From Neobacillus bataviensis LMG 21833 (lineage in GTDB: Bacteria > Bacillota > Bacilli > Bacillales > Cytobacillaceae), in contig NZ_AJLS01000074.1 in NCBI RefSeq assembly GCF_000307875.1, positions 1-64,000 on the forward strand: 64,000 bases of DNA, written 5' to 3'. Of the stretch, positions 27,289-36,468 are shown piece after piece. How positions within the stretch are numbered: position 1 is the stretch's first letter; each line of letters begins with the position of its first letter. The notes beneath the pieces were generated by a model that searched no databases, had not been told where the DNA came from, and worked only from the letters and a program-made list of their open reading frames with translations. The position numbers and the translations under genes are program-made.

Positions 27289-28148
27289 AAAGAGGTTTTA
27301 TGGGAAAATCTATGACCAATAAAACAGTGATTGTGACGGGGGCCTCAAGCGGATTTGGTTTGTTGTGCGTGATTGAGCTGGCCATGAAGGGGTTTACTGT
27401 CTTGGCGACAATGAGAGATGTAAAAAAAGCTACCCAACTCCTTGAACTTGCAAAAGAAAAAGAGATAGAAAAAACTATTCATATCCATCAGCTGGACGTT
27501 ACTTCATCCGATTCTATTCATGAGTTTAAAACCTTGCTATCAGATTATCCATCTATAAATGTGTTAGTAAACAATGCGGGGTTTGCTCTCGGGGGTTTTA
27601 GTGAAGAGTTGTCGATTGAAGAATATCGGCGGCAATTTGAAACCAATTTTTTTGGAGTGATTGCAGTAACACAAGCAATACTTCCATTTTTAAGGGCAAA
27701 TGGGAACGGAAGGATTATTAATATCAGCAGTATTAGCGGCAGAATGGGATTTCCTGGATTATCTGCTTATGTTTCTTCCAAGCATGCCCTTGAGGGGTAT
27801 AGCGAAAGCTTAAGGTTAGAGCTTAAACCATTTGGGATTGATGTTTCCTTAATTGAGCCAGGTTCTTATCAAACCAATATTTGGGCAAGTGTCGATCAGA
27901 TGGATATAGATCCTGACTCCCCCTATTTATCTTATATGGAGAGAATGATGAAAGAAATTGAGGGCGGAAAAGAAGCACATGGCGACCCCATCGAAGTAGC
28001 GAAACTAGTCGCCAAAATTACCTCACAACAAAAAACACCAGACCTTAGATATCCAGTTGGGAAAGGTGTAAAGCAAACTTTGTTTCTAAAAAGTCTTATG
28101 CCATGGAAATTTATTGAATCGGTGATATTGAAAAAATTAAGACAATAA
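27285..28148 (+). CDS. Short-chain dehydrogenase/reductase (classical SDR)
   Basis: 287-residue oxidoreductase with the cofactor motif TGASSGFG, the NNAG motif, catalytic Ser in NISSISG and Tyr-x3-Lys in YVSSKHALEGY. The C-terminal extension after residue 220 resembles 17-beta-hydroxysteroid/retinol-type SDRs. Substrate unknown. It overlaps the preceding dehydrogenase gene by 4 bp. The real start could be 27285, 27300 or 27312, since no start has ideal spacing to the AGAGG site. Confidence 0.85.
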   Translation: MKRGFMGKSMTNKTVIVTGASSGFGLLCVIELAMKGFTVLATMRDVKKATQLLELAKEKEIEKTIHIHQLDVTSSDSIHEFKTLLSDYPSINVLVNNAGFALGGFSEELSIEEYRRQFETNFFGVIAVTQAILPFLRANGNGRIINISSISGRMGFPGLSAYVSSKHALEGYSESLRLELKPFGIDVSLIEPGSYQTNIWASVDQMDIDPDSPYLSYMERMMKEIEGGKEAHGDPIEVAKLVAKITSQQKTPDLRYPVGKGVKQTLFLKSLMPWKFIESVILKKLRQ

Positions 28149-28275
28149 TTAATTTTTGATAAAAAATCGGCAAAAACTTGGGTATCCTTTTTTTAGCAGG
28201 AATTTCCTATACTGATGGTGAATACGTTATTTATTGGTCGTTTATATGACGTTATCGATTGTGAGGGAATTGTCT

Positions 28276-29115
28276 ATGAAAAAAGGAAATAAGTTAAAAA
28301 TCATTCGCGTTCCAATACCAACACCCACTTTATTGCCACATACCACTACAAATTGCTATTTACTAGGGAACGAGCACGAAAGTATATTAGTTGATGCTGG
28401 TTACGATCAACCAGATACAAAAATTGTTTTACATCGTGCAATGAAGGAAAACGAACTTGCTCTGCCAAAATCGATTATATTAACCCATTCACACCCTGAC
28501 CACGCCCCAGGTGTTTTGCAATTAGTGGATTGGGAACCGGTTGTTTATTGCCACCGTCAGGAAAAACAAGCCACTATTAAAGCGATTGCTCCATGGAATC
28601 AACTATCCTTCTTAGAGGATGGAGACAAAATTAGCATTGCCGGTGAAGAAATCATCATCATTCATGCGCCTGGTCATACAGCAGGTCAATTAAATCTTTA
28701 TATACCGTCAAAACAAATTCTCCTTGCCGGAGATAACATCGTTGCGGAAGGAACATCATGGATTGGGCTGCCTGATGGGGATATGTCAGACTATATCCAA
28801 ACTCTAACAAGGTTAAAACAATTGAAATTAACCAAAATTGGGCCTGGGCATGGGGAATGGGTGGAAAATCCCTACGAACATATTGATTTTGTATTAGGAA
28901 GAAGATTTCATCGCGAAAACCAAATTAAATCCCTGCTCAAAGACCATGGAAGCTTAAGCGTCGTCCATTTGACAAACCTAATTTATGACAAGCTTCCACA
29001 TCCAAATGTCTTTGAGGTAGCAAAACGAACTACAGAGGCACATCTGATTAAATTAATAAAAGAAGGCTTCGTTGCACAAGTGGATACCTATTACTCTCTT
29101 ATATCAACCAAATAA
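28276..29115 (+). CDS. Metallo-beta-lactamase-fold hydrolase
   Basis: 279-residue MBL-fold protein with the metal-binding HSHPDH motif, further ligands in HAPGHTAGQ and LAGDN, and PGHGEWV. A winged-helix-like region follows near residues 210-275 (LLKDHGSLSVVHL, KRTTEAHLIKLIKEG), as in LACTB2-type hydrolases. Likely a thioester, lactone or RNA-type hydrolase; the substrate is not deducible. The ATG at 28276 follows GAGGG. Its last 25 bp overlap the convergent NUDIX gene. Confidence 0.82.
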   Translation: MKKGNKLKIIRVPIPTPTLLPHTTTNCYLLGNEHESILVDAGYDQPDTKIVLHRAMKENELALPKSIILTHSHPDHAPGVLQLVDWEPVVYCHRQEKQATIKAIAPWNQLSFLEDGDKISIAGEEIIIIHAPGHTAGQLNLYIPSKQILLAGDNIVAEGTSWIGLPDGDMSDYIQTLTRLKQLKLTKIGPGHGEWVENPYEHIDFVLGRRFHRENQIKSLLKDHGSLSVVHLTNLIYDKLPHPNVFEVAKRTTEAHLIKLIKEGFVAQVDTYYSLISTK

Positions 29116-29771
29116 TCGTTTTCATTAAATTCGGGCATCTGCAAATGCCCGCCGTATTGATGGTTAATAATCGTCTTCAGCGCATGAATCGTCGGCGGCC
29201 CCAATAAAATTTCTCCATTTTGGAAAGCTGTTAGTGCATCGACAGGGGTAATCCATTTTGTTTCACTAATTTCCCTAGCATCTGGTTTGGGAGCTTGCCC
29301 AGTTGGCAATTGTGCCAGAAAAAAACGTGTATCAAATCGGATGCGGCTTCTAGTTGGTGTAATGATTTGACCGAAATAGGTTAAGTGATCAAGCTGAAAT
29401 TGAAGTCCTTCCTTTTTTAGTAATTGTAAAAAAGAAATATCACCTTTTATAAGAAGACGTCGGTATTCCAATTCTATTTCTTCATTCAGTTGGACAGGAG
29501 AACCGTCTTCTTTCTTGCAAACTAGTATCCCTACCTCTTCGAACAATTCTCTTGCAGCGGCCACATAATGTGAGAGTTCAAATGTATCATTACGTATTCC
29601 ATTTATAAAACCGTTACAATCCTGTATGCCATCTGCTTGGTCTACGGCCCCCCCAGGAAAAACATAATAACCACCAAAAAACTTCATCGTTTCAGGTCTT
29701 TTTGTCAAATAGACCCTTGAAGATTGATCCATTAACACAACGGTTGATGCCGGTCTAGGAATTGCAGTCAT
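29091..29771 (-). CDS. NUDIX hydrolase with interrupted Nudix box (NUDT7/NUDT19-like)
   Basis: 226-residue hydrolase. The Nudix box starts at FPGGAVDQADG and resumes at AARELFEEVGIL, so an insertion splits the usual 23-residue motif. This is known for NUDT19-type CoA/acyl-CoA diphosphatases. The Arg-Glu and Glu-Glu of the catalytic helix are present. Other traits: STVVLMDQ and KRPETMKFFGGYYVFPGG before the box. The likely reaction is cleavage of a CoA ester or nucleotide diphosphate. Convergent overlap of 25 bp with the MBL-fold gene is unusual but the frames are both well conserved. Confidence 0.82.
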   Translation of the reverse strand: MTAIPRPASTVVLMDQSSRVYLTKRPETMKFFGGYYVFPGGAVDQADGIQDCNGFINGIRNDTFELSHYVAAARELFEEVGILVCKKEDGSPVQLNEEIELEYRRLLIKGDISFLQLLKKEGLQFQLDHLTYFGQIITPTRSRIRFDTRFFLAQLPTGQAPKPDAREISETKWITPVDALTAFQNGEILLGPPTIHALKTIINHQYGGHLQMPEFNENDYLVDIRE

Positions 29772-30002
29772 CTTTTAGTCTCCCTTTTTTAACGTATTCT
29801 CATTTATATTCAACTTTTTGCTTGGAATTCCCTCCCTTTACAAAGGTGTTTTTATCTATTTAAAAAAATGCAATCATTAGCAAGGTAAAATTAACCATTT
29901 ATAATTAAATTGTTGTATGATAAAAATGAATCCGTTTTCAGGTGATTCCATTTAATAATATCGGAATCTTCCTATTATTAAAAAGAATTTAGGAGGTCTA
30001 AA

Positions 30003-31391
30003 ATGCTAAGTCAATCAATAATTGAGGATGTACTGACAGCAGCTTTATCCACCGGCGGTGATTTTTCGGAGATTTTCGTCGAGGATCGTTTCACCAATAA
30101 TTTCACATTACAAAGCGGAAAAATTGAAACCTGTCTCTCTGGACGTGATTTTGGAATTGGCATTCGTGTGTTTAAAGGATTGCAGAGTGTTTATGCTTAT
30201 ACCACAGACCATAGCAAGGAAGGACTTCTAAAAGCAGCTAAAAATGCAGCGCAAGCCATTAGCGGTAATACAATTATTCAACCTTCCCCTCTTGTGCAAG
30301 AATCATTTGATGCCATTCATCCCATTCAACTTTTGCCGCAAGAAGTGGATAAATCCCACAAAGCAGCCATCATGAAACGTACTTATGATACTACCAAAAA
30401 CTACCATTCTAGTATTTCACAAGTAACTGTACGTTTTATGGATGAAGAACAAAATATACTGATTGCTAATTCCGAAGGGAAATGGATTGAAGACAAACGA
30501 GTTCGTTCAAGGCTGGCGATTCAGGCAGTGGCGGTTCGCGATAACCAAATGGAAACCGGGTTCTATGGCCCAGGTGCCTCCCAAGGCTTTGAATTCTTTG
30601 AAAATTTAAATTTGGATTATTATGCAAACGAGGCGGCCCGTATTGCGGTAACAATGCTGGATGCCAGCCCATGTCCGAGCGGGAAATTCCCTGTCATAAT
30701 TGATAATGAATTTGGCGGTGTTATTTTCCACGAAGCCTGTGGACATGGCTTAGAGGCCACAGCTGTTGCTAAAAACAATTCGGTGTTTGCGAATCGCATG
30801 GGTGAAAAGGTCGCACCGTCCATTGTTACATATATCGATGATGGCACGATTCAAAATGAATGGGGATCCATCAATATAGACGATGAAGGCGAAAAGGCGC
30901 GGAAAAATGTTCTCATTGAAAATGGCATTCTAAAAGGCTATTTAATTGATAAATTTAACTCCCGCAGAATGGGCATGGAATCAACCGGATCAGGCAGGAG
31001 GCAATCCTTCCGCTTTGCGCCAACTTCCAGAATGACGAATACATTTATTGCCCCTGGAAAATCAACACCTGAAGAAATTATCACCAACACCGAACATGGG
31101 ATTTATACAAAATACATGGGCGGCGGACAGGTTAACCCTGCTACGGGTGATTATAACTTTGCGGTCATGGAAGCGTACGAAGTGAAAAACGGGAAGCTTG
31201 GAAAACCGTTAAAAGGGGCTACTTTAATCGGAAATGGCCCTAAGACCTTGCAGCTTGTCGATATGGTTGGGAATAATTTAGGACACGGTGCCGGAATGTG
31301 CGGTTCACTAAGTGGAAGTATTCCCGTTAACGTCGGTCAGCCCATGATCCGTGTCAGCGAAATTACCGTCGGTGGGACAAAGGGGGAATAA
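30003..31391 (+). CDS. tldD: TldD-family metalloprotease subunit
   Basis: 462-residue TldD protein. The zinc-binding HExxxH motif is in FHEACGHGLEA, and the family's GSGRRQSFRFAP and MGGGQVNPATGDYNFAV segments follow. TldD and TldE form a heterodimeric protease that trims unfolded peptides and matures some RiPPs (microcin B17) in enterobacteria. Start has AGGAGG. The partner gene follows after 4 bp, so the two are an operon. No obvious precursor peptide or RiPP enzyme is adjacent, which suggests a housekeeping role. Confidence 0.92.
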   Translation: MLSQSIIEDVLTAALSTGGDFSEIFVEDRFTNNFTLQSGKIETCLSGRDFGIGIRVFKGLQSVYAYTTDHSKEGLLKAAKNAAQAISGNTIIQPSPLVQESFDAIHPIQLLPQEVDKSHKAAIMKRTYDTTKNYHSSISQVTVRFMDEEQNILIANSEGKWIEDKRVRSRLAIQAVAVRDNQMETGFYGPGASQGFEFFENLNLDYYANEAARIAVTMLDASPCPSGKFPVIIDNEFGGVIFHEACGHGLEATAVAKNNSVFANRMGEKVAPSIVTYIDDGTIQNEWGSINIDDEGEKARKNVLIENGILKGYLIDKFNSRRMGMESTGSGRRQSFRFAPTSRMTNTFIAPGKSTPEEIITNTEHGIYTKYMGGGQVNPATGDYNFAVMEAYEVKNGKLGKPLKGATLIGNGPKTLQLVDMVGNNLGHGAGMCGSLSGSIPVNVGQPMIRVSEITVGGTKGE

Positions 31392-31395
31392 GCAA

Positions 31396-32739
31396 ATGAA
31401 CATACAAGAATTTCAGGCGAACCTATTCAGTGCAGCACAAAACTACGGTTTTAAAGATGTAGAAATCTATTATGAAAAGAAAGAAGTTTTTGGCTGCCAA
31501 GTATACAAAGGTGAAATTGATCAATATGAAATTGCCGAAGACGGAGGTGTTTCCTTCCGCGGGATTATTAATGAAAAAATGGGTTATGCCTATTCCGAAA
31601 AAATAGATGAGGCCTCCATCCCCTTCTTATTAGAAAACGCGAAAGAAAATACACAAATTATGCATGATGGAGATATTGAAGAAATCTTTGCCGGAAGCAG
31701 TCAGTATGAACAAGGAAACTTTTTCTCAAAAGCCTTGGATGAGATAACCATTTCTGAAAAAATACAATTTATAAAGGATGTTGAACGAGAATTACTTGCG
31801 CTGGATCCTAGAATTGTCGCAACCGATTATTGCATGATCCGGACAGAATCCGTTTCTAGAAGTCTTTCAAATAATAAAGGTTTGTCATTAACGGACAAAA
31901 TGAACTATTTGTATGTCATCGTAGAACCGATTGTTAAAGCCGGCGAGGAAACGAAAACATCTTTTGAATTTAAGGTGACAAAAGACTTTCATCGCTTAGA
32001 TGCAAAGGAAATTGCTAAAAAAGCCGCGGAAGAAGCACTTTCACAATTGGGGTCAAGAAATATAGAGAGCAAAGACTATCCAGTTTTATTAAGAAATGAT
32101 GCCGCCGCAAGCCTTTTGGCAACATATGCTCCAAACTTTTCTGCTGAAAACACGCAAGCAGGTATCTCTGCCCTAAGGGATAAGCTTGGAAAGCAAATCG
32201 CTGGAGGGAAAATTACCATTGTTGATGACCCATTCCTAGAGGATGGCCTTGCAAGCAGAACGTTTGATAGTGAAGGGGTAGCGACTAAGAAACTTACATT
32301 GGTAGAGTCCGGTGTCTTACAAACCTTTCTCCACAATCAAAAGACAGCAAAAAAAGAGCAAACTAAAACGACTGGGCATGCACACAAAGATTCTTATAAA
32401 AGTGCTGTCAAGGTTGGACCATCCAATCTTTATATCGAGCCTTCAACTATCACATTTGAGAGTTTGCTTGCTTCCATGGATGAAGGCATTTTGATTACAG
32501 GTCTATCAGGCTTGCATTCGGGGGCCAATACTGTTTCAGGAGACTTTTCAGTTGCTGCCAATGGATTCTACGTTGCGGATGGTAAGGTTCAATACCCAGT
32601 TAATTTAATGACCATCGCGGGTAATTTTTATCAATTATTGCAAAATGTTAAGGAAATTGGCTCTGATTTAACATTCCCGCTTTCACCGATTGGCTCCCCA
32701 TCGGTATTAGTAAAGTCTTTGTCTGTTACAGTAGAATGA
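31396..32739 (+). CDS. tldE: TldE/PmbA-family protease subunit
   Basis: 447-residue partner of TldD, lacking the HExxxH motif as expected for TldE. Family features include the DDPFLEDGLASRTFDSEGVATKK stretch (seen in parts) and ITGLSGLHSGANTVSGDFS near the C-terminus. Start at 31396 follows GGGGGAATAA four bases after the tldD stop. Both subunits are needed for protease activity in known systems. Also named pmbA. Confidence 0.9.
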   Translation: MNIQEFQANLFSAAQNYGFKDVEIYYEKKEVFGCQVYKGEIDQYEIAEDGGVSFRGIINEKMGYAYSEKIDEASIPFLLENAKENTQIMHDGDIEEIFAGSSQYEQGNFFSKALDEITISEKIQFIKDVERELLALDPRIVATDYCMIRTESVSRSLSNNKGLSLTDKMNYLYVIVEPIVKAGEETKTSFEFKVTKDFHRLDAKEIAKKAAEEALSQLGSRNIESKDYPVLLRNDAAASLLATYAPNFSAENTQAGISALRDKLGKQIAGGKITIVDDPFLEDGLASRTFDSEGVATKKLTLVESGVLQTFLHNQKTAKKEQTKTTGHAHKDSYKSAVKVGPSNLYIEPSTITFESLLASMDEGILITGLSGLHSGANTVSGDFSVAANGFYVADGKVQYPVNLMTIAGNFYQLLQNVKEIGSDLTFPLSPIGSPSVLVKSLSVTVE

Positions 32740-32784
32740 ACTCTCTACATTCAATTAATTTTTGCGAAATCAAAATCACCCATT

Positions 32785-32825
32785 AAAAAAGTAGGTTTGC
32801 ACTATTTGTGCGAACCTACTTTTTA
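32785..32825 (+). terminator. Terminator of tldDE
   Basis: AAAAAGTAGGTTTGCAC / GTGCGAACCTACTTTTT forms a long stem ending in T-run. Confidence 0.8.
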
Positions 32826-32835
32826 AAATTTTCAA

Positions 32836-34023
32836 TTAGACAGAAGCAGGCTTTAGTAATACGCCTATTAGGCGATCCATACCAATTTTAAGCTTTTCAG
32901 GTGTCGAATGGCTAAAGTTTAATCTAAATGTATTGTATTTGGGCTGGTCGACATAGAAAGGAGCTCCTGGTACAAAGGCAACCCCATTTTTTACAGCTTC
33001 AGAAAGTAAGGTTGTTGTGTTTAGATTCTCGTTCCCTTCTACCCACATGAACATTCCACCCTTTGGTTCTTTATAGGTAAATAAATCAGATCCAACTTTA
33101 TCCAAATAATCCTTCATAATTGTCATTCGGAAATAATACTCTTTTCTAATTGTTTCGATATGTCCATCAAGATTGAAGTCCCGTAATAAGTAATAAAGGG
33201 CCTGTTGGTCAATACTACTTGATTGTAAGTCATTCATTTGTTTAGCCTTCACCATCATTTGAATAATCTTTACTGGTCCCGTAACCCATCCTGTTCTGAG
33301 CGCAGGAACAACAGACTTGGAAAATGTACTGGTATATACGACATGACTCTGATGAATATCATAAGCAGCAACTGGCTGATATTGTTCTTCTGAATGAAAC
33401 TGAATATCACCGTAAGGATCATCTTCTAAAATCAGAACGTTATATTCATAGCAAAGGTTTAGTAGTTTCTGACGTCTTTCATTACTCCAAACCTTACCAT
33501 CAGGATTTGAAAAAGTAGGAATGATGTAAATAAATTTTGGATGAAAACGTTCCATCTTTTCCTTTAAATCTTCAAGCTCCATACCATGTTCGTCACTGTT
33601 AACTGCTACAACATTTGCCCCGTACGATCTAAATACCTGTAATGCTGATAAATAAGTAGGATCTTCAGTAAGGACAACATCTCCATTAGTAAGCATTATT
33701 CGAGAAAATAAGTCAATTACTTGTTGTGAGCCAGTAGTAACCAAAATATTTTCAGGTGTGGATGAAATACCTTTTCGTTCCATTTTGGATTGTATGGCAT
33801 CTCGCAGTGGCGTGAATCCTTCTGTTAATCCGTATTGTAATGAAGATTTACCAGATGCAAATACTTTCTCATAAGCTATTTTCACTTCTTCAATCGGGAA
33901 GATCTCTTCAGCCGGCAATCCTCCTGCAAATGAAATGACGTTTCCTTGCTGAGTCACTTTTAAAATGTCTCTAACAGCAGAAGATTCATAGGTTTTGGTC
34001 TGAGGTGCAAATAAATAATTCAA
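32836..34023 (-). CDS. PLP-dependent class-I/II aminotransferase (2-aminoadipate transaminase-like)
   Basis: 395-residue fold-type I aminotransferase without the N-terminal GntR domain of MocR proteins. Motifs: FAGGLPAEEIFP, YGLTEGFTPLRDAI, the Asn-Pro-Asp in PTFSNPDGK, LEDDPYGDI, and the PLP Lys in STFSKSVVPALRTGW. This resembles LysN/AadAT-type enzymes that act on 2-aminoadipate, branched or aromatic amino acids. The true substrate is unclear. It has its own promoter region (34024-34220, AT-rich) and is not coupled to the jet operon. Confidence 0.85.
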   Translation of the reverse strand: MNYLFAPQTKTYESSAVRDILKVTQQGNVISFAGGLPAEEIFPIEEVKIAYEKVFASGKSSLQYGLTEGFTPLRDAIQSKMERKGISSTPENILVTTGSQQVIDLFSRIMLTNGDVVLTEDPTYLSALQVFRSYGANVVAVNSDEHGMELEDLKEKMERFHPKFIYIIPTFSNPDGKVWSNERRQKLLNLCYEYNVLILEDDPYGDIQFHSEEQYQPVAAYDIHQSHVVYTSTFSKSVVPALRTGWVTGPVKIIQMMVKAKQMNDLQSSSIDQQALYYLLRDFNLDGHIETIRKEYYFRMTIMKDYLDKVGSDLFTYKEPKGGMFMWVEGNENLNTTTLLSEAVKNGVAFVPGAPFYVDQPKYNTFRLNFSHSTPEKLKIGMDRLIGVLLKPASV

Positions 34024-34213
34024 AAAAAGTCGCTTCCTTTATTAAAATTTTTATATCGAAAATGGAACTATACCTTCTTGTTTCATTTTTCGAATGTAAT
34101 TAAATATTTTATATTATTCTAAATAGTATGATACTAAATAAAAATAATCAAGTTATTTGTCTAAATATTTTAAAAAACGGAAACGATTTTGAGTTTTGAT
34201 TGAGTATATAAAC

Positions 34214-34251
34214 AAATAAAGGCTGAACCAAAAAATCATTTTGGTTCAGCC
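34214..34251 (-). terminator. Terminator of jet operon
   Basis: The stem GGCTGAACCAAAA / TTTTGGTTCAGCC is followed on the minus strand by TTTATTTG, just behind jetD. Confidence 0.8.
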
Positions 34252-34265
34252 CCATTTTCCTGCTT

Positions 34266-35549
34266 TTAAACTGTCTTATTTATATCTTGAATAAGGTCAA
34301 ATACTAACCCCTCTTGATATCCTGCTCTTTTTCTGATTTTCATAGTGTTCACTACATCAACAAGTTCAGGTGATGTGATAGAATCTATTTTGGAAAGCCT
34401 GCCCGAAATGTCCTCAGCTGAAATTGATTTTTCATAGGACTCTAGATCCATTCGCCAACAAGTGACACGACCTAGATACCGATCCATAAGCCGCTGCGCC
34501 ATGGAAATCCCTTCCGGATCGAAATCTCCTGAGTAGTAAAGATGACAGCCTTCTTCCACTAATAAATCCAACATAATCCAGCTCGCTGCGCGAAATTGAC
34601 CATGTGTACAAATTACTGGAGCTTCAGCAACCTCATCAACAATCGTCGAACAAACACTGGAATTTTCGACAATCCATACCTTTTTCCCCACAGCGGGCCA
34701 GATTCTCTTTATTTTTAATAACTCCTTTATTGGTACGTTTAAAACGGTATCCGTTTCAGAGGCAGCTTGCCAAACTGGATGCAGCCCCATTTCACCTTCT
34801 GCAAGTAATCCACGGCAAGAAACAAAACTCCACAAATCATCCCTCATCAAACCATACAATCCTAGTAACTCATTTAGATCCTCTGTTGTTTTCGGCATTC
34901 CCGATTCGCGTTGTCTCTTTAGTTGTTGATCCACCTGCATGCAATTAACAAGCAATTTACCTGTTAGTTGATTACTATCAAAAAAATGCGGGTTCCCAGT
35001 TATTCGTTGGGCAAATAGCGGCAGTTTTTCATACCTATTCGCCATACATGGAACATCCTGAAACGCTTTAAAAACGGTGATTAATCTCTCCATTAACCCC
35101 GCAGAATCCTGCTTGTAAAGGGACCAAATCCAGCGGGTATCCGGTGACTTCGACTCCATCCAATTCCACCACCAGTATCCATCTGGATAAGATAACCTTA
35201 ATTTTTCGAAAAATCTTTTCTCTTTCTCCTCTTCAATGCCCGTTTCCTGGTTTTTTGTTAGGATGGTCTCCCCCAGCACTTTTTCAAGCAATTCAATAAG
35301 TGAATATTCCACAAAACCAGTTTGCGGTAATTCCTTTTCAAAGGATAGTAATGAAACCTTTCCATTGTTAAGAATGGCTTCAACAGGCTGACCTAAAAAT
35401 CCAGCGATTGATTCCACTTCATCAAAGGAAAAACCATCTAAACTAACCGTGCCGCCAACTCGCCCAATAGAACGATATTTTTCCTTAAAAAGCCGGAACA
35501 ACTTAAGAAAGCCTGGTTCTTCCCTGAAAACCTGTACTTTGTCACTCAT
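34266..35549 (-). CDS. jetD: Wadjet type II nuclease subunit JetD (TIGR02679)
   Basis: 427-residue protein of the DUF2399/DUF3323 family, the nuclease of type II Wadjet systems. The C-terminal Toprim-like domain has the Glu in KVWIVENSSV and the acidic pair in YYSGDFDPEGISMAQ, consistent with a topoisomerase-VI-like metal site. In characterised Wadjet systems JetABC extrudes DNA loops and JetD cleaves small closed circular plasmids. Its start overlaps the jetC stop by 8 bp (ATGAGTGA), so translation is coupled. This subunit looks intact, but the broken jetC probably makes it idle. Confidence 0.88.
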   Translation of the reverse strand: MSDKVQVFREEPGFLKLFRLFKEKYRSIGRVGGTVSLDGFSFDEVESIAGFLGQPVEAILNNGKVSLLSFEKELPQTGFVEYSLIELLEKVLGETILTKNQETGIEEEKEKRFFEKLRLSYPDGYWWWNWMESKSPDTRWIWSLYKQDSAGLMERLITVFKAFQDVPCMANRYEKLPLFAQRITGNPHFFDSNQLTGKLLVNCMQVDQQLKRQRESGMPKTTEDLNELLGLYGLMRDDLWSFVSCRGLLAEGEMGLHPVWQAASETDTVLNVPIKELLKIKRIWPAVGKKVWIVENSSVCSTIVDEVAEAPVICTHGQFRAASWIMLDLLVEEGCHLYYSGDFDPEGISMAQRLMDRYLGRVTCWRMDLESYEKSISAEDISGRLSKIDSITSPELVDVVNTMKIRKRAGYQEGLVFDLIQDINKTV

Positions 35550-36465
35550 GAATTACTAGCTCCTGAGCAGGCTCATCATCCGCAACAAACGTCCTCTGTT
35601 TCCCGTCCCATTGATAGCGAATCACCGTGACAAAGTCGGCATTCTTTGGCCGGACTAGCTCACAAATCGATAGGCTCGAGATGGTGTCGTAATCGCCCCA
35701 TAATGCTTGCGAGTTCATAATATAGTTAAAGCCAAGCTGTTCCACCACTTCAAACATGTCGCGGATATTATTCTCATCGACTCCGGCAAAGGCCTCATCG
35801 AGGGAAATGATATACGGCGCCATCGCCCCTGCTTCTTTATAGCGAGAATAGGCAGCTGTAAATAACGGAATGTACATCGCCATTGCCTTTTCACCCCCGC
35901 TAAATTTAAAGAAAGCATTATTCGTCAATTCTCGTTTCGGTTCATTTACACGCTTAAAGGAAAGAACAAATGTAAACCACTTTCTATAATCCAACACTTC
36001 CTTTAATACTTGATGGAGTGTCGACCCTTCATTCCGTAACTGAATTAATTCCTTTGCTTTTTCAATTCTTGACTGGAAGTGTTTTGTAATCCGATTTAAA
36101 TCTTCCTCGTTCAAAAACTTACTATTCCGCTGCAAAAGCTTAACCAGATCTTTCGTATCCAATTCTTGTTCCGATTCAGCCGTTAATGGTTTCCAAGCAA
36201 TAGAAAACGTTAATCCGGATGAGTTATCACGGCTTTCCATGATTTTGTCCATCTCACTCACCCATTTTTCGGCACGCTTGATTCGGTTCCGTAGAATCAC
36301 CCCAACTGTATTGACGATAATATCTTCATAGAGTTGGCGGTCTTGTTCATCAAGCCAGCCTTTTTGGTCTTCCAGCTCTTTCTCAAGTGACGTGAACACA
36401 AAATATGGACTGACACGCTGCCCTTTATATTCCATTAGAATCAAACGGCGGCTTTGAAGCTGATA

Positions 36466-36468
36466 TCA
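36466..36468 (-). other. In-frame TGA inside jetC
   Basis: This TGA follows FINE and is followed in the same frame by YQLQSRRLILMEYK, leading into the C-terminal ATPase half. A single substitution explains it. No Sec-type context or readthrough signal was noticed. Confidence 0.8.
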
